64,000 bases of DNA, taken from an uncultured Flavobacteriaceae bacterium. Its GTDB lineage: Bacteria > Bacteroidota > Bacteroidia > Flavobacteriales > Flavobacteriaceae. Each line of letters starts with the position of its first letter. Position 1 is the stretch's first letter. The stretch lies in assembly GCA_947489085.1 (NCBI GenBank), contig CANLCJ010000002.1, positions 124,001 through 188,000 of the forward strand. The letters run 5' to 3'. The position numbers were made by a program, and so were the translations under genes. Below, piece by piece: positions 33,893 through 43,337 of the stretch. The notes below the pieces were generated by a model. The model was given only the letters and a program-made list of their open reading frames with translations. It did not search any database and had not been told where the DNA came from.

Positions 33893-34597
33893 ATGGCCAT
33901 TAAAAACGCACTTGCTGCCCAACGTATTTATTTTCTTTTGGGCGCTCTATTTATCACTTCTCTCGTGGTATCCAATCTTATATTTCAAAAGTTTTTTTAT
34001 TGGTACCCTGTAAACCTTTCTATTTTTGGCAGCAATTTGTTCGAAATTTCAGTTGGTATTTTACCCTACCCCATTACGTTTTTAATAACAGATTTAATTA
34101 GTGAAATTTACGGTAAAAAACGTGCTAACGATATTGTTATTATTGGCATTTTTGCCTCTCTATTTTCTATGCTTATAATTTACACGGCAAACGCGGTGCC
34201 TGCAACACCTTGGTCTCCAGTTAACAATGAGACTTTTACAACTGTATTTGGTAGTACTGCCATAGCTGTATTTGCCAGTATGATGGCCTATTTATTAGCT
34301 CAATTTGTAGACATCCAAATTTATCATTTTTGGAAAAATCTTACCAAAGGCAAACATTTATGGCTTAGAAATAACTGCTCTACCTTTCTGTCTCAGTTTG
34401 TAGACACTGCTACTGTATTGTTATTATTATGCTTGTTTGGTAAAATCGAGTGGTCTAAATTTTTGGGGTTATTAAGTTCTGGTTTTATATTTAAGGTATT
34501 AATAGCAGCTTTGGACACCCCTTTTCTGTATCTCGGCGTACATCTCTTTAAAAAACGTTTTAATTTAAAGCCAAACGAAGAAATAAATTTACTTTAA
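33893..34597 (+). CDS. Queuosine precursor transporter (YhhQ/VUT family)
   Basis: 234 residues from the ATG at 33893; a start at 33848 would add a poorly conserved leader. Six membrane segments are visible, with the family signature GILPYPITFLITDLISEIYGKKRAN near residues 60-84 and the later block NNCSTFLSQFVDTATV. Family members import the queuine precursor preQ0/preQ1 for tRNA modification. The gene is divergent from the HPPK-dNK gene, with about 70 bases between starts. Confidence 0.87.
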   Translation: MAIKNALAAQRIYFLLGALFITSLVVSNLIFQKFFYWYPVNLSIFGSNLFEISVGILPYPITFLITDLISEIYGKKRANDIVIIGIFASLFSMLIIYTANAVPATPWSPVNNETFTTVFGSTAIAVFASMMAYLLAQFVDIQIYHFWKNLTKGKHLWLRNNCSTFLSQFVDTATVLLLLCLFGKIEWSKFLGLLSSGFIFKVLIAALDTPFLYLGVHLFKKRFNLKPNEEINLL

Positions 34598-34706
34598 CCG
34601 ATACAAGACAATAGTTTTCCTTTTTAGGTTAAATTTGTATTAATCTTTTTTGTTCATTAAGAGTGAAATAAAATCACTCTCGTATCTTTATACAAACACC
34701 CTTTAT

Positions 34707-37364
34707 ATGCGTAAATTTTTAAAAGTTTTTGGTATCCTATTGCTTTCTTTAGTACTTATTTTAATTGCTTTGCCTTTTATTTTTCAAGGTCAAATTAAAG
34801 ACATTGTAAAACGGGTTATTAATGAAAATGTAAATGCAAAAGTAGAATTTAGCGACGTAAACCTTAGTTTTATAAGAGATTTTCCGCAGGCTAATGTCTC
34901 CATATCAGACTTGCATATTATTAATTTTGAACCTTTTAAAGACGAGACCTTTGTTACTGCAAAATCCATCTCGCTTTCCATGTCTATTCCCGAAGTATTA
35001 AAAACAGCTAGCGATGGCGCTATTACTGTAAATGCAATTACTGTAGACGAAGCACTTATAACGTTAAAAACCGACAAGCACGGCAACGTTAATTACGACA
35101 TTGCAAAAACTAAAGATGCCGAGAGTACACCCAAAGACCCTTCTAGCAAAGGGTTTACTTTCGATATAGAAGACTACCAAATTAAAAATAGTGCTTTTGG
35201 ATATATCGATGAAGGTACTAAAATTGCAATGCACATTACAGAATTAAACCATGAAGGACACGGAACATTTTCGGCAGCAACATCTCAATTAGACACTCAT
35301 ACAGATGCTAACGTAAGTTTTACTTTAGATAGCGTTAATTACCTCTCTAATAACCCTATAAAACTAGATGCGCTTCTTGGACTTGATTTAGAAAACAGTA
35401 AGTATACCTTTAAGGAAAACAAAGCACTTGTAAACCAGCTCCCTTTAGAATTCGATGGGTATCTACAACTTGTTGACGAGGGACAACTTATGGATATTAC
35501 TTTCGAGAATCCTGAGTCTGACTTTAAAAATTTTCTAGCTCTAATTCCTGAGGTCTATTCTAAAAACATAGAAAATGTTGCCACCACTGGAGACTTTAAA
35601 ATAAAGGGCATGGTTAAAGGGCTTAGTTCAGACCAAACCATACCAAAGCTAGACATTTCTATCTTATCGAAAAACGCATCTTTTAAATATCCAGATTTGC
35701 CCAAAAAGGTAAGTCAGATTTTTATTGATACCAATATAAAAAATGAAACAGGACTTTTAGAGGATACTTCCATAGATATAAAAACATTAAATTTTAAAAT
35801 AGACGAGGATGTATTTAAATCTTCTGCCACTTTAAAAAACATTACAAAAAACATGTTGGTTAATGCCAACTTGGATGGTACGCTAAACTTAGATAATATT
35901 TCTAAGGCCTATCCTGTTAAATTAGAAAATAAGTTAAGTGGTATATTAAAAGCAAAAGTTAATACTGCTTTCGATATGAATGCTATAGAAACAAACGCCT
36001 ATAAACGCATAAAGAACAATGGTACTGCCAGTATTACCGATTTTGTGTTTTCTTCCGAAGATATTGTTAACCCTATACACATTAGCACAGCAAATGTAAT
36101 GTTCTCTCCAGGTAACATTACGCTTAATAATTTTAACGCAAAAACTGGAGATAGCGACATTAATGCTAATGGAAGTATAGATAATCTCTTAGGATTTTTA
36201 TTGAGCGACACCCCCCTTAAAGGTAACTTTAACGTTAACTCGAACTTGTTTAAAATTAGCGATTTTATGACAGATGATACAGAGGACGATGTTGATAATA
36301 AAACAACAGACCACACAGAGTCGTTAAAAATACCCGCTTTTTTAGACTGTGCTATTAAAGCCGATGCTAAAACTGTAGTTTACGATAACTTAAAGCTGCA
36401 AAATGTTAAAGGCAGCCTACTCATAAAAGAACAACAAGCTACTTTACAAAATCTAAGCTCCAATCTTTTTAACGGATCTTTAGCCATATCTGGTAACGTG
36501 TCTACCAAAGAAAAAACGCCGACATTCGATTTAAATTTAGGTGCGAAGGATTTTGACATTACACAATCGTTTAAAAATCTAGAACTTTTACAAAATATTG
36601 CGCCTGTAGCTAAACTACTTACAGGAAAACTTAATACAAACATAAACCTTACGGGTGCCTTAACCAGCACGTTTTCTCCAGATTTAAGCACCATTTCTGG
36701 TAGTGCTTTAGCCGAATTGTTATCTGCTAAATTCGATAAAACGCAAAGCAATCTTATAAGCGCTTTAGAACGTAATTTAAGTTTCTTAAACTTTAACGAT
36801 ATCAATTTAAAAGATTTAAAAACACAATTAGAGTTTTCTGAAGGCAAAGTCGCTGTAAAGCCTTTCGGTTTTAATTATAAAGATGTTGAAGTAGAAGTTT
36901 CTGGTGTGCACAGCTTTGGTAAAGATGTTGATTACAATGCCGTATTTAATGTGCCTGCCAAATACCTTGGTAGCGAGGTAAACAGGCTTATAGGCAGTAT
37001 TAATGATGCCGAAGTTAATAACATTACTGTTCCCGTTACTGCAAATATATCAGGACCATTTAACGATCCCAAAGTTAAAACCGATGTTACTAATAGCATT
37101 AAAAATCTAACGAGCCAGCTTGTTAGCATACAAAAACAAAAACTCCTTAATAATGGCAAAGGCAAGGTAAAACAACTTATAGGAGGCAATAAAAGCAAGA
37201 CAGACTCTATAAAAACACAACAAAGCAATACTGTTAAAGATGTTATTGGTAGCATTGTAAAACCAAAAACAGAAACAAAAGACTCTACCCAAACCAAAAC
37301 TTCAACAAGGGAAACTGTTAAAAATGTTTTAGGAGGCCTTTTAGGAAGCAAAAAGAAAAAGTAA
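34707..37364 (+). CDS. AsmA-family membrane-anchored protein
   Basis: 885 residues from the ATG at 34707. One N-terminal membrane anchor (VFGILLLSLVLILIALPFIF) is followed by a long periplasmic beta-rich region. The AsmA N-terminal pattern (NENVNAKVEFSDVNLSFIRDFPQANVSISDL) and the AsmA-2 type C-terminal repeats (LTGALTSTFSPDLSTISGSALAELL) are visible. The tail from about residue 800 is low-complexity and Lys/Thr/Ser-rich. AsmA-like proteins belong to the group thought to move phospholipids toward the outer membrane. A TAAATTTG box at 34630-34637 is a possible promoter. Confidence 0.83.
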   Translation: MRKFLKVFGILLLSLVLILIALPFIFQGQIKDIVKRVINENVNAKVEFSDVNLSFIRDFPQANVSISDLHIINFEPFKDETFVTAKSISLSMSIPEVLKTASDGAITVNAITVDEALITLKTDKHGNVNYDIAKTKDAESTPKDPSSKGFTFDIEDYQIKNSAFGYIDEGTKIAMHITELNHEGHGTFSAATSQLDTHTDANVSFTLDSVNYLSNNPIKLDALLGLDLENSKYTFKENKALVNQLPLEFDGYLQLVDEGQLMDITFENPESDFKNFLALIPEVYSKNIENVATTGDFKIKGMVKGLSSDQTIPKLDISILSKNASFKYPDLPKKVSQIFIDTNIKNETGLLEDTSIDIKTLNFKIDEDVFKSSATLKNITKNMLVNANLDGTLNLDNISKAYPVKLENKLSGILKAKVNTAFDMNAIETNAYKRIKNNGTASITDFVFSSEDIVNPIHISTANVMFSPGNITLNNFNAKTGDSDINANGSIDNLLGFLLSDTPLKGNFNVNSNLFKISDFMTDDTEDDVDNKTTDHTESLKIPAFLDCAIKADAKTVVYDNLKLQNVKGSLLIKEQQATLQNLSSNLFNGSLAISGNVSTKEKTPTFDLNLGAKDFDITQSFKNLELLQNIAPVAKLLTGKLNTNINLTGALTSTFSPDLSTISGSALAELLSAKFDKTQSNLISALERNLSFLNFNDINLKDLKTQLEFSEGKVAVKPFGFNYKDVEVEVSGVHSFGKDVDYNAVFNVPAKYLGSEVNRLIGSINDAEVNNITVPVTANISGPFNDPKVKTDVTNSIKNLTSQLVSIQKQKLLNNGKGKVKQLIGGNKSKTDSIKTQQSNTVKDVIGSIVKPKTETKDSTQTKTSTRETVKNVLGGLLGSKKKK

Positions 37365-37466
37365 CTATTTTTCTCCTAATACTTTTAAGTGTGAGCTGGT
37401 TTCAATACCAAAAGCCACTTTACAAAATGTTTTTTTGCTAAACATGAGTTATTTTAAAAGTCTTTA

Positions 37467-37498
37467 TTGCATATTTAAAGATAATTATATTACTTTTG
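37467..37498 (+). promoter_or_regulatory. rpsU promoter
   Basis: TTG (37467-37469) and TACTTTTG (37491-37498) are 21 bases apart and match the Bacteroidetes -33/-7 pattern. Transcription would start near 37505, giving a leader of about 115 bases before rpsU. Confidence 0.55.
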
Positions 37499-37554
37499 CA
37501 GCCTGATTTGGCGCGAATTTTAAGGTTAGAGTGATTTAGATACCTCTAAACATT

Positions 37555-37581
37555 CCTGATTACGTGTTAAACGTATTTAGG
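37555..37581 (+). promoter_or_regulatory. Hairpin in rpsU leader
   Basis: CCTGATTACG and CGTATTTAGG form a stem of ten pairs with one mismatch and one G-U pair, around a 7-base loop. It lies in the 5' leader of rpsU, 38 bases before the start codon. It may be an autoregulatory site for a ribosomal protein, but it could also be a simple structural element. Confidence 0.4.
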
Positions 37582-37618
37582 ATAGCCCTAAAACAAAAAC
37601 TATTTATAAAGACAAGAT

Positions 37619-37813
37619 ATGTTAAAAATTATTGTAAAAGATGGCGAAAACATAGAACGCGCCCTAAAACGTTACAAACGTAAACACAGAAACATAAAAG
37701 TAATGCAAAATCTTAGAGAAGGACAGTTTTTCACGAAACCATCTGTAAGAAGACGTCGCGAGGTACAAAAAGCGGCTTATATTCAAAATTTAAGAGATCA
37801 AGAAGACATATAA
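37619..37813 (+). CDS. rpsU: 30S ribosomal protein S21
   Basis: 64 residues, the normal size for Bacteroidetes. It starts MLKIIVKDGENIERALKRYKRK and continues with the conserved FFTKPSVRRRREVQKA block. S21 binds the 3' end of 16S rRNA near the anti-Shine-Dalgarno region and aids initiation. The gene has its own promoter, a structured leader and a strong terminator. Confidence 0.95.
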   Translation: MLKIIVKDGENIERALKRYKRKHRNIKVMQNLREGQFFTKPSVRRRREVQKAAYIQNLRDQEDI

Positions 37814-37834
37814 ATCTTCTTAACCATCATAAAC

Positions 37835-37870
37835 AAAAAAACTATTTGCTCTAGCAAGTAGTTTTTTTTT
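37835..37870 (+). terminator. rpsU terminator
   Basis: A 12-bp stem (AAACTATTTGCT with its complement, one G-U pair) is followed by a run of ten T residues, 25 bases after the rpsU stop. A classical intrinsic terminator. Confidence 0.85.
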
Positions 37871-38070
37871 ACAGTAAATTCAAACTGTTTACTTAAGACC
37901 TCTTTTGGAAAAACAGCCTAAACCCATCTCATTTTAGCTGCTTTTAGGTAAACGAATGATTAATGTAAACTTGATACACAGTTTACACTTTGTATACTAA
38001 TGCCAAAGAAAAAAATTATCTCACTCGTGTTTTTTTGTAAGCTTTAAATCGCTTTTACTACAAATACATC

Positions 38071-38694
38071 ATGGTTATAGTATATTTACTTATTGGATTA
38101 TTTACTGCTATATTAAGCGCCCTACCTCTAGGCGCTTCCAACATTGCTGTAATAAATACTACGCTTAAGCAAAATGCCAAACAAGCATTTAAAATAGCTG
38201 TTACCGCAGGACTATCGGAAGTTATTTTATCGTATTATGCCTTACACTGTAACACAGCTATTACTACATTTTTTGAGGAAAACTTATGGTTACAAACAAC
38301 TATAGCCGTCTTACTTATAAGTATTGGAACTTATTTATTAATTAAGAAACATACAGAAAAGCAAGAGTCTAAAAAAATGAAATTAACCAAGTCTAAATAC
38401 ACCACAGGCTTTGTATTAGGCATTGTAAATCCACCTGTACTAATTTATTGGGTAGTTGCTTTTGGAATTATAAACAATAACAACATCATGCTGTCCTTAA
38501 AGTCTTCTTTCCTAGCTTTATCTTTATTCTTTATAGGTGTTTATTTTGGAAAACTTATAACGCTATATGGATATAGTAAAATGAGTATTGTTATTAAAAA
38601 TAAAGTTAAAAATATAACAACTACAGTTAATAAAATAACAGGCATATTACTTATTTGTATAGGTTTTATACAAGCTATACAACTTTACCTTTAA
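38071..38694 (+). CDS. LysE-family amino-acid exporter-like protein
   Basis: 207 residues with six predicted membrane segments. The N-terminus (LIGLFTAILSALPLGASNIAVINTTLKQNAKQAF) has the PxGP-like glycine/proline motif and first-loop pattern of the LysE superfamily. Another hallmark is GFVLGIVNPPVLIYWVVAFG, near residue 115, matching the NP motif. The family exports basic or other amino acids; the substrate here is unknown. The gene has no close partner. Confidence 0.8.
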   Translation: MVIVYLLIGLFTAILSALPLGASNIAVINTTLKQNAKQAFKIAVTAGLSEVILSYYALHCNTAITTFFEENLWLQTTIAVLLISIGTYLLIKKHTEKQESKKMKLTKSKYTTGFVLGIVNPPVLIYWVVAFGIINNNNIMLSLKSSFLALSLFFIGVYFGKLITLYGYSKMSIVIKNKVKNITTTVNKITGILLICIGFIQAIQLYL

Positions 38695-38763
38695 CAAATC
38701 AAACAAGGCGTAAGTAGAGAAGAAAACTAAAAAGGCAAAATATTAGTTTTTGTTATTCTAGAC

Positions 38764-39558
38764 TTAAACTACAGCTATTTTCACTACCAGTCCTTCATTA
38801 GCACGAACATTAAATACGGTATCGTCTTCGAAAATAAGATACTGGCCTTTAATACCAGACAGCACTCCAGAGTAATGCTGTTCTTTTTTAATATTCAAAC
38901 TCTTAGGTTTTTCAGGATACCTATTAACAGGAAAACACAAATTTGTTTCTGTATTATTTTCTATAAAATAAGGCTTAGCTTCATCTGGAATATAGTCTTT
39001 GAGTTTCTCACGCCAATCTGCTAAGTTTTCATCTTCAATTTTGTTTTTAAGCATAGTGCGCCAGTTGGTTTTATCGCTAACATAAGCCTTTAATGCCACC
39101 TCAGTTATTCCTGCTAAATACCTGTTAGGCAATTCGGCAATTTCAATAGCTTCATGAGCACCTTGATCTATCCAACGCGTAGGTACCTGTGTTTTTCGTG
39201 TTACCCCAACCTTAACGCTACTAGAATTTGCTAAATACACTATATGTGGCTGTAATTGCACACGTTTTTCATACTCTAAATCCCTGTCCTCTTCGTCCAA
39301 ATGCGCTTTACTCAATTCTGGCTTCATAATCCAATCTGCCGCTTGAGGGATGTTAAAAAAACATTGTTTATCGAAACCCTGTCTGTAGATCGGTTTATCC
39401 ATTCCACAATTTAAACACTGGTACTTAACAAACTTAATACTAACTTGTTTCCCTAAAAGCTGGTTCACATTAATAAAGTCGTTTTCGAAAACCAAATAAT
39501 ATTGTATCGGGTTCGAAAATTCAGTTTGCATTTTTGTTAAAACACCTTCGTAAATCAT
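38764..39558 (-). CDS. DUF2797 family protein
   Basis: 264 residues. It contains CLNCGMDKPIYRQGFDKQCFFNIP near residue 50, a zinc-ribbon-like motif. A block HIVYLANSSSVKVGVTRKTQVPTRWIDQGA near 105-135 is GIY-YIG-like in pattern and typical of DUF2797. It is cytoplasmic with no known activity. It is divergent from the GH3-like gene, with only 44 bases between starts. Confidence 0.85.
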   Translation of the reverse strand: MIYEGVLTKMQTEFSNPIQYYLVFENDFINVNQLLGKQVSIKFVKYQCLNCGMDKPIYRQGFDKQCFFNIPQAADWIMKPELSKAHLDEEDRDLEYEKRVQLQPHIVYLANSSSVKVGVTRKTQVPTRWIDQGAHEAIEIAELPNRYLAGITEVALKAYVSDKTNWRTMLKNKIEDENLADWREKLKDYIPDEAKPYFIENNTETNLCFPVNRYPEKPKSLNIKKEQHYSGVLSGIKGQYLIFEDDTVFNVRANEGLVVKIAVV

Positions 39559-39602
39559 ATGAAAAAAAATGTTATTTTTAAATTTTTAAAGATAGCACAA
39601 AT

Positions 39603-41117
39603 ATGCCAATTCCCTTAGTTAATTCCATTGCATCGTGGTTTCTTAAAAAACGATTTCACCAAATCGAACTGTTCTTAAAGTACCCTAATGAGGTGCAACA
39701 AGAACTGCTTTTAAACCTACTTCAATTTGCTAAGGATACCCAAATGGGTAAAACTTACGACTTTGCCAGCATTAAAGATTACAAAACATTTGCAGAACGT
39801 ATACCCATAAGAAATTACGAGGGTATTGAAGATGATATAGAACGTGCAAGAAGAGGCGAACACAATCTGTTTTGGCCATCGCCTATCAAGTGGTTTGCAA
39901 AATCTAGTGGCACTACGAGATCCAAAAGTAAGTTTGTTCCCGTTAGTCAAGAATCTCTGGAGCATTGCCATTACGCTGCCAGCAAGGATTTACTTTGCAT
40001 GTATTTAAATAACAATGAAAACTCACAATTATTTACCGGAAAAAGTTTGCGACTAGGAGGGAGTAAAGAACTTTATAAAGAAAATGGAACTGTTTTTGGG
40101 GACCTCTCTGCCATACTTATAGACAACATGCCTTTTTGGGCAGAATTAAGCAGTACGCCCAGCAATAAAGTGTCCCTTATGAGCAACTGGGAACATAAAA
40201 TGCAGGCCATAGTAAACGAAACTATTAAAGAAAATGTAACCAGTTTAGCAGGTGTACCATCATGGATGCTGGTATTGCTTAATAATGTTTTAGAAACCAC
40301 AAAACAAATTAGTTTACAAGACGTTTGGCCTAATTTAGAAGTCTATTTTCATGGAGGTGTTAGTTTTGTGCCTTATGTAGATCAATACAAAAAAATACTA
40401 CCAAAAAGCAACTTTAAATATTACGAAATTTACAATGCCTCTGAAGGTTTTTTTGCAATACAAGATCGAAACAACTCCTCAGAATTACTTTTAATGCTAG
40501 ATTATGGTATTTTTTATGAGTTTATACCCATGGACGTCTATGCAACACCCCAAGAAAAAGCCATTCCACTAAATGAAGTGGTTTTAAACCAAAACTATGC
40601 TGTAATTATTACAACCAATGCAGGACTTTGGCGTTATAAAATTGGAGATACTGTACGTTTTACGTCTTTAAACCCATATCGTATAAAAATATCTGGAAGG
40701 ACTAAGCACCATATTAACGTATTTGGAGAAGAGCTCATAATCGAGAATGCAGAAACAGCGTTAAAGCAAGCATGCAAACAAACAAATTCTGAAATTGTAG
40801 ATTTTACTGCTGCACCTATTTTTATGAAGGAAAAAGAAAAAGGAGCACACGAATGGCTTATAGAATTTAAAACACCACCAGAGGATTTAGGTTATTTTAA
40901 CGAATTGTTTGATAACGCTCTGAAAGCTTTAAATTCTGATTACGAAGCCAAACGCCAAAATAATATTACCCTCAACAAACCCAAAATAACTATAGCTAGA
41001 CCTCAATTGTTTCACAATTGGCTGAAAACCAACAATAAGCTTGGAGGACAGCACAAAATACCGCGCCTCTCAAATACTAGAAATTACTTAAATGAGCTTC
41101 TGAAACTCAACAAATAG
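39603..41117 (+). CDS. GH3-family (auxin-responsive-like) adenylating enzyme
   Basis: 504 residues. The ATP-binding motif KSSGTTRSKSKFVP lies at residues 100-113. Later segments FHGGVSFVPYVDQYK (near 258), YNASEGFFAIQD (near 278), and IGDTVRFTSLNPYRIKISGR with the flexible hinge complete the acyl-adenylate fold. Plant GH3 enzymes conjugate amino acids to acids such as auxin. Bacterial members have unknown substrates, and an acid-amido synthetase reaction is inferred from family only. The gene is not obviously in an operon. Confidence 0.85.
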   Translation: MPIPLVNSIASWFLKKRFHQIELFLKYPNEVQQELLLNLLQFAKDTQMGKTYDFASIKDYKTFAERIPIRNYEGIEDDIERARRGEHNLFWPSPIKWFAKSSGTTRSKSKFVPVSQESLEHCHYAASKDLLCMYLNNNENSQLFTGKSLRLGGSKELYKENGTVFGDLSAILIDNMPFWAELSSTPSNKVSLMSNWEHKMQAIVNETIKENVTSLAGVPSWMLVLLNNVLETTKQISLQDVWPNLEVYFHGGVSFVPYVDQYKKILPKSNFKYYEIYNASEGFFAIQDRNNSSELLLMLDYGIFYEFIPMDVYATPQEKAIPLNEVVLNQNYAVIITTNAGLWRYKIGDTVRFTSLNPYRIKISGRTKHHINVFGEELIIENAETALKQACKQTNSEIVDFTAAPIFMKEKEKGAHEWLIEFKTPPEDLGYFNELFDNALKALNSDYEAKRQNNITLNKPKITIARPQLFHNWLKTNNKLGGQHKIPRLSNTRNYLNELLKLNK

Positions 41118-41226
41118 AGATATATTCTTAATTTTTTAAGAAATAAACATGTAATTACTTAAAAAAACACTTGATTTTTTGCTAAATTCAATAAAAAATA
41201 AGTAATTAGTTAGATAATTTATTAAA

Positions 41227-43104
41227 ATGAAGCCTTTTGTTTTAATTTTATCGCTATTAAATGTTCTATTAGGCATAGGGCAAACCACAAGTTCTCTCCC
41301 TAATACAAACACTGCCATTCCTAAATTTAAAACCAATACAGTTGCTAGTATTGGAGATAATGGCTTTAAATTTAATGTTAGGAAAACTGGAGGTAATTCT
41401 AAATTTAGTGAATTTGGTTCTGGTATTTTTAAGGGTAAATTTATTATGGTCTCTTCTAAAAAAATTGGAGGCTTAGCCAAAGTGGATAAAACAACCAGAG
41501 AAGCTAATAAAGAACTGTATTGTTTAGAAGTAGATGAAGATGGTGAGTTAAGCGATCCCTTATTTTTTTCAAGAATTTTAAACACATCAAATAGTGAAGA
41601 CCAGCTAACCTTTAGCAGCGATGAGAGCATCGTGTATTACACCAGAAACAGTAAAGAAAAACCTGTAGAATTTAAAATATACAGAGCAACCCTAGAGCCT
41701 AATTCCCATGGCAACTGGATAAATCATGAACGTTTATCTATAAATCAAGATGGTGTTTCTATAGAAAATCCTTTTTTAAGCCCTGACGGACAGCAGTTGT
41801 ATTTTTCTTCCAATAGAGAAGACGCTCTTGGAGGCTACGACATTTACGCATCTCGAATTGACAAAGATGGAAAACTTAGTACTCCAAAAAATTTAGGCAA
41901 CCTAGTAAACACAACACATAACGAAACACACCCTTCACTTTCTCCCGATGGCAAGAAACTTTATTTTGCCTCTCAAGGTCATAACAATTTAGGAGGTTAC
42001 GATATTTTTGTAAGTAGGATTTCTCAAGATGGCGTAAAAGCACCTAAAAACTTGGGAAATACAATTAATACAGCATACGATGAACTTGCCTATTTTATAG
42101 CAAAGAACAACATAGGTTACATCTCTTCTAATAAGCCAGAAGGCCAAGGTAGTTTTGATGTTTACATTGCTTTAGATAACACAGTAAAGCAGTTTGTAAA
42201 AGGAGTTGTTAAACATTCTGAATCTCAAACATTACTACCAAAAACTACTGTTATACTTAAAGACGAAGAGGGCAAGGAATTAGACAAGCAGTTAACAGAC
42301 GCAAAAGGCAGCTACGTGTTTGAAATAACACCTACTAAAACCTACACCATGAGTACTTTAAAAGAAGGTTATAGCGATAAAGATTTTACATTATATGCCG
42401 AAAAAGAGACTCCAACAACCTACACTAAAAACCTAGAAATAGAGAGCACAGCTCCAAGAATAGGTGTTAAAAATGAAAAACTAGCTATAATTGTAGAAAA
42501 TGTTTATTTCGATTTTAACAAACACAATGTCAAATCAGAATCTTACATTACGTTAGATAAAATTATTAAAGTCCTCGAAGACAATCCAAACATAAAACTT
42601 TCAATTAATGCACACACAGATAACATCGATACAGATGCTTACAATCTCAGACTAGCCTCAAGGCGTGCTAAATTTATACTTAAATATCTAACAGAAAATA
42701 ACGTAGATAGAAACAGATTGTTTTATAAAGCCTATGGAGAAAAACACCCAGAAATAGACTGTAAAAACAACTGTTCTAAAAAAGAACTTCAAGCCAATAG
42801 ACGTGTTGAGTTTTTAATCTTTAACGATGCGCCCGAGAATACAATAAGTTTTACTAACACCAAAGGTAATTATCACATTATTGCAGGTGCTTTTACTCAC
42901 AATAACGCCTTACTTAAAATAAAACACCTTAAGGCAGAAGGATTTACTGGCGCAAGATCTATCGGTAAAAACTCTAAAGGGTTGCACTTGGTAACCCATG
43001 CTACCTTTAAAACCAAAGAAGAGGCAACAAAAGCTTTAAAGCTTATAAGAACAATTAATAATGAGGAAGCCTGGTTAAAACAGAAAAACATCGCACCACT
43101 CTAA
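41227..43104 (+). CDS. OmpA-family protein with PD40 repeats and SPOR-like tail
   Basis: 625 residues. A short signal sequence (VLILSLLNVLLGIGQ) is followed by PD40/WD40-like beta-propeller repeats at about residues 95-310 (LSPDGQQLYFSSNREDALGGYDIYAS is one clear copy). A carboxypeptidase-regulatory-like beta domain spans about 315-410. An OmpA C-terminal peptidoglycan-binding domain follows (NAHTDNIDTDAYNLRLASRRA near residue 458). A final 80-residue segment (HIIAGAFTHNNALLKIK) looks like a SPOR domain. It probably tethers an outer-membrane complex to peptidoglycan. It is a paralogue of the next gene, which shares the same order but lacks the SPOR tail. Confidence 0.87.
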   Translation: MKPFVLILSLLNVLLGIGQTTSSLPNTNTAIPKFKTNTVASIGDNGFKFNVRKTGGNSKFSEFGSGIFKGKFIMVSSKKIGGLAKVDKTTREANKELYCLEVDEDGELSDPLFFSRILNTSNSEDQLTFSSDESIVYYTRNSKEKPVEFKIYRATLEPNSHGNWINHERLSINQDGVSIENPFLSPDGQQLYFSSNREDALGGYDIYASRIDKDGKLSTPKNLGNLVNTTHNETHPSLSPDGKKLYFASQGHNNLGGYDIFVSRISQDGVKAPKNLGNTINTAYDELAYFIAKNNIGYISSNKPEGQGSFDVYIALDNTVKQFVKGVVKHSESQTLLPKTTVILKDEEGKELDKQLTDAKGSYVFEITPTKTYTMSTLKEGYSDKDFTLYAEKETPTTYTKNLEIESTAPRIGVKNEKLAIIVENVYFDFNKHNVKSESYITLDKIIKVLEDNPNIKLSINAHTDNIDTDAYNLRLASRRAKFILKYLTENNVDRNRLFYKAYGEKHPEIDCKNNCSKKELQANRRVEFLIFNDAPENTISFTNTKGNYHIIAGAFTHNNALLKIKHLKAEGFTGARSIGKNSKGLHLVTHATFKTKEEATKALKLIRTINNEEAWLKQKNIAPL

Positions 43105-43337
43105 TTCAATCGTCCTGTATTCATAAAACCTAAGTGCCTAAAAAAAACCTTCTGTTAAAATTGTTTCGCCGAAATACTACCAGAAAGCTCAAGGTAGAAA
43201 ACTAGAGTCAATTTATGCATAATATTAAGTGTTGTAGGTGTTTATTAACGACTTTAGTTGCTTTTTATCTGATATTTTTGTGAGACGTGCTACCCCCCTA
43301 TACTTTTATTGCGTTAATCCCTTTTAAATTAAACACG

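Noticed and set aside
36932-37351. 139-codon minus-strand frame inside the AsmA-like gene
   Set aside because: Ser/Leu/Phe/Val-rich antisense of the low-complexity Lys/Thr tail and C-terminal repeats of the real gene; no partner, promoter or family pattern.
41126-41143. TTCTTAA/TTAAGAA hairpin after the GH3-like gene as a terminator
   Set aside because: Stem is entirely A/T except one pair per arm, with no T run; too weak to call.
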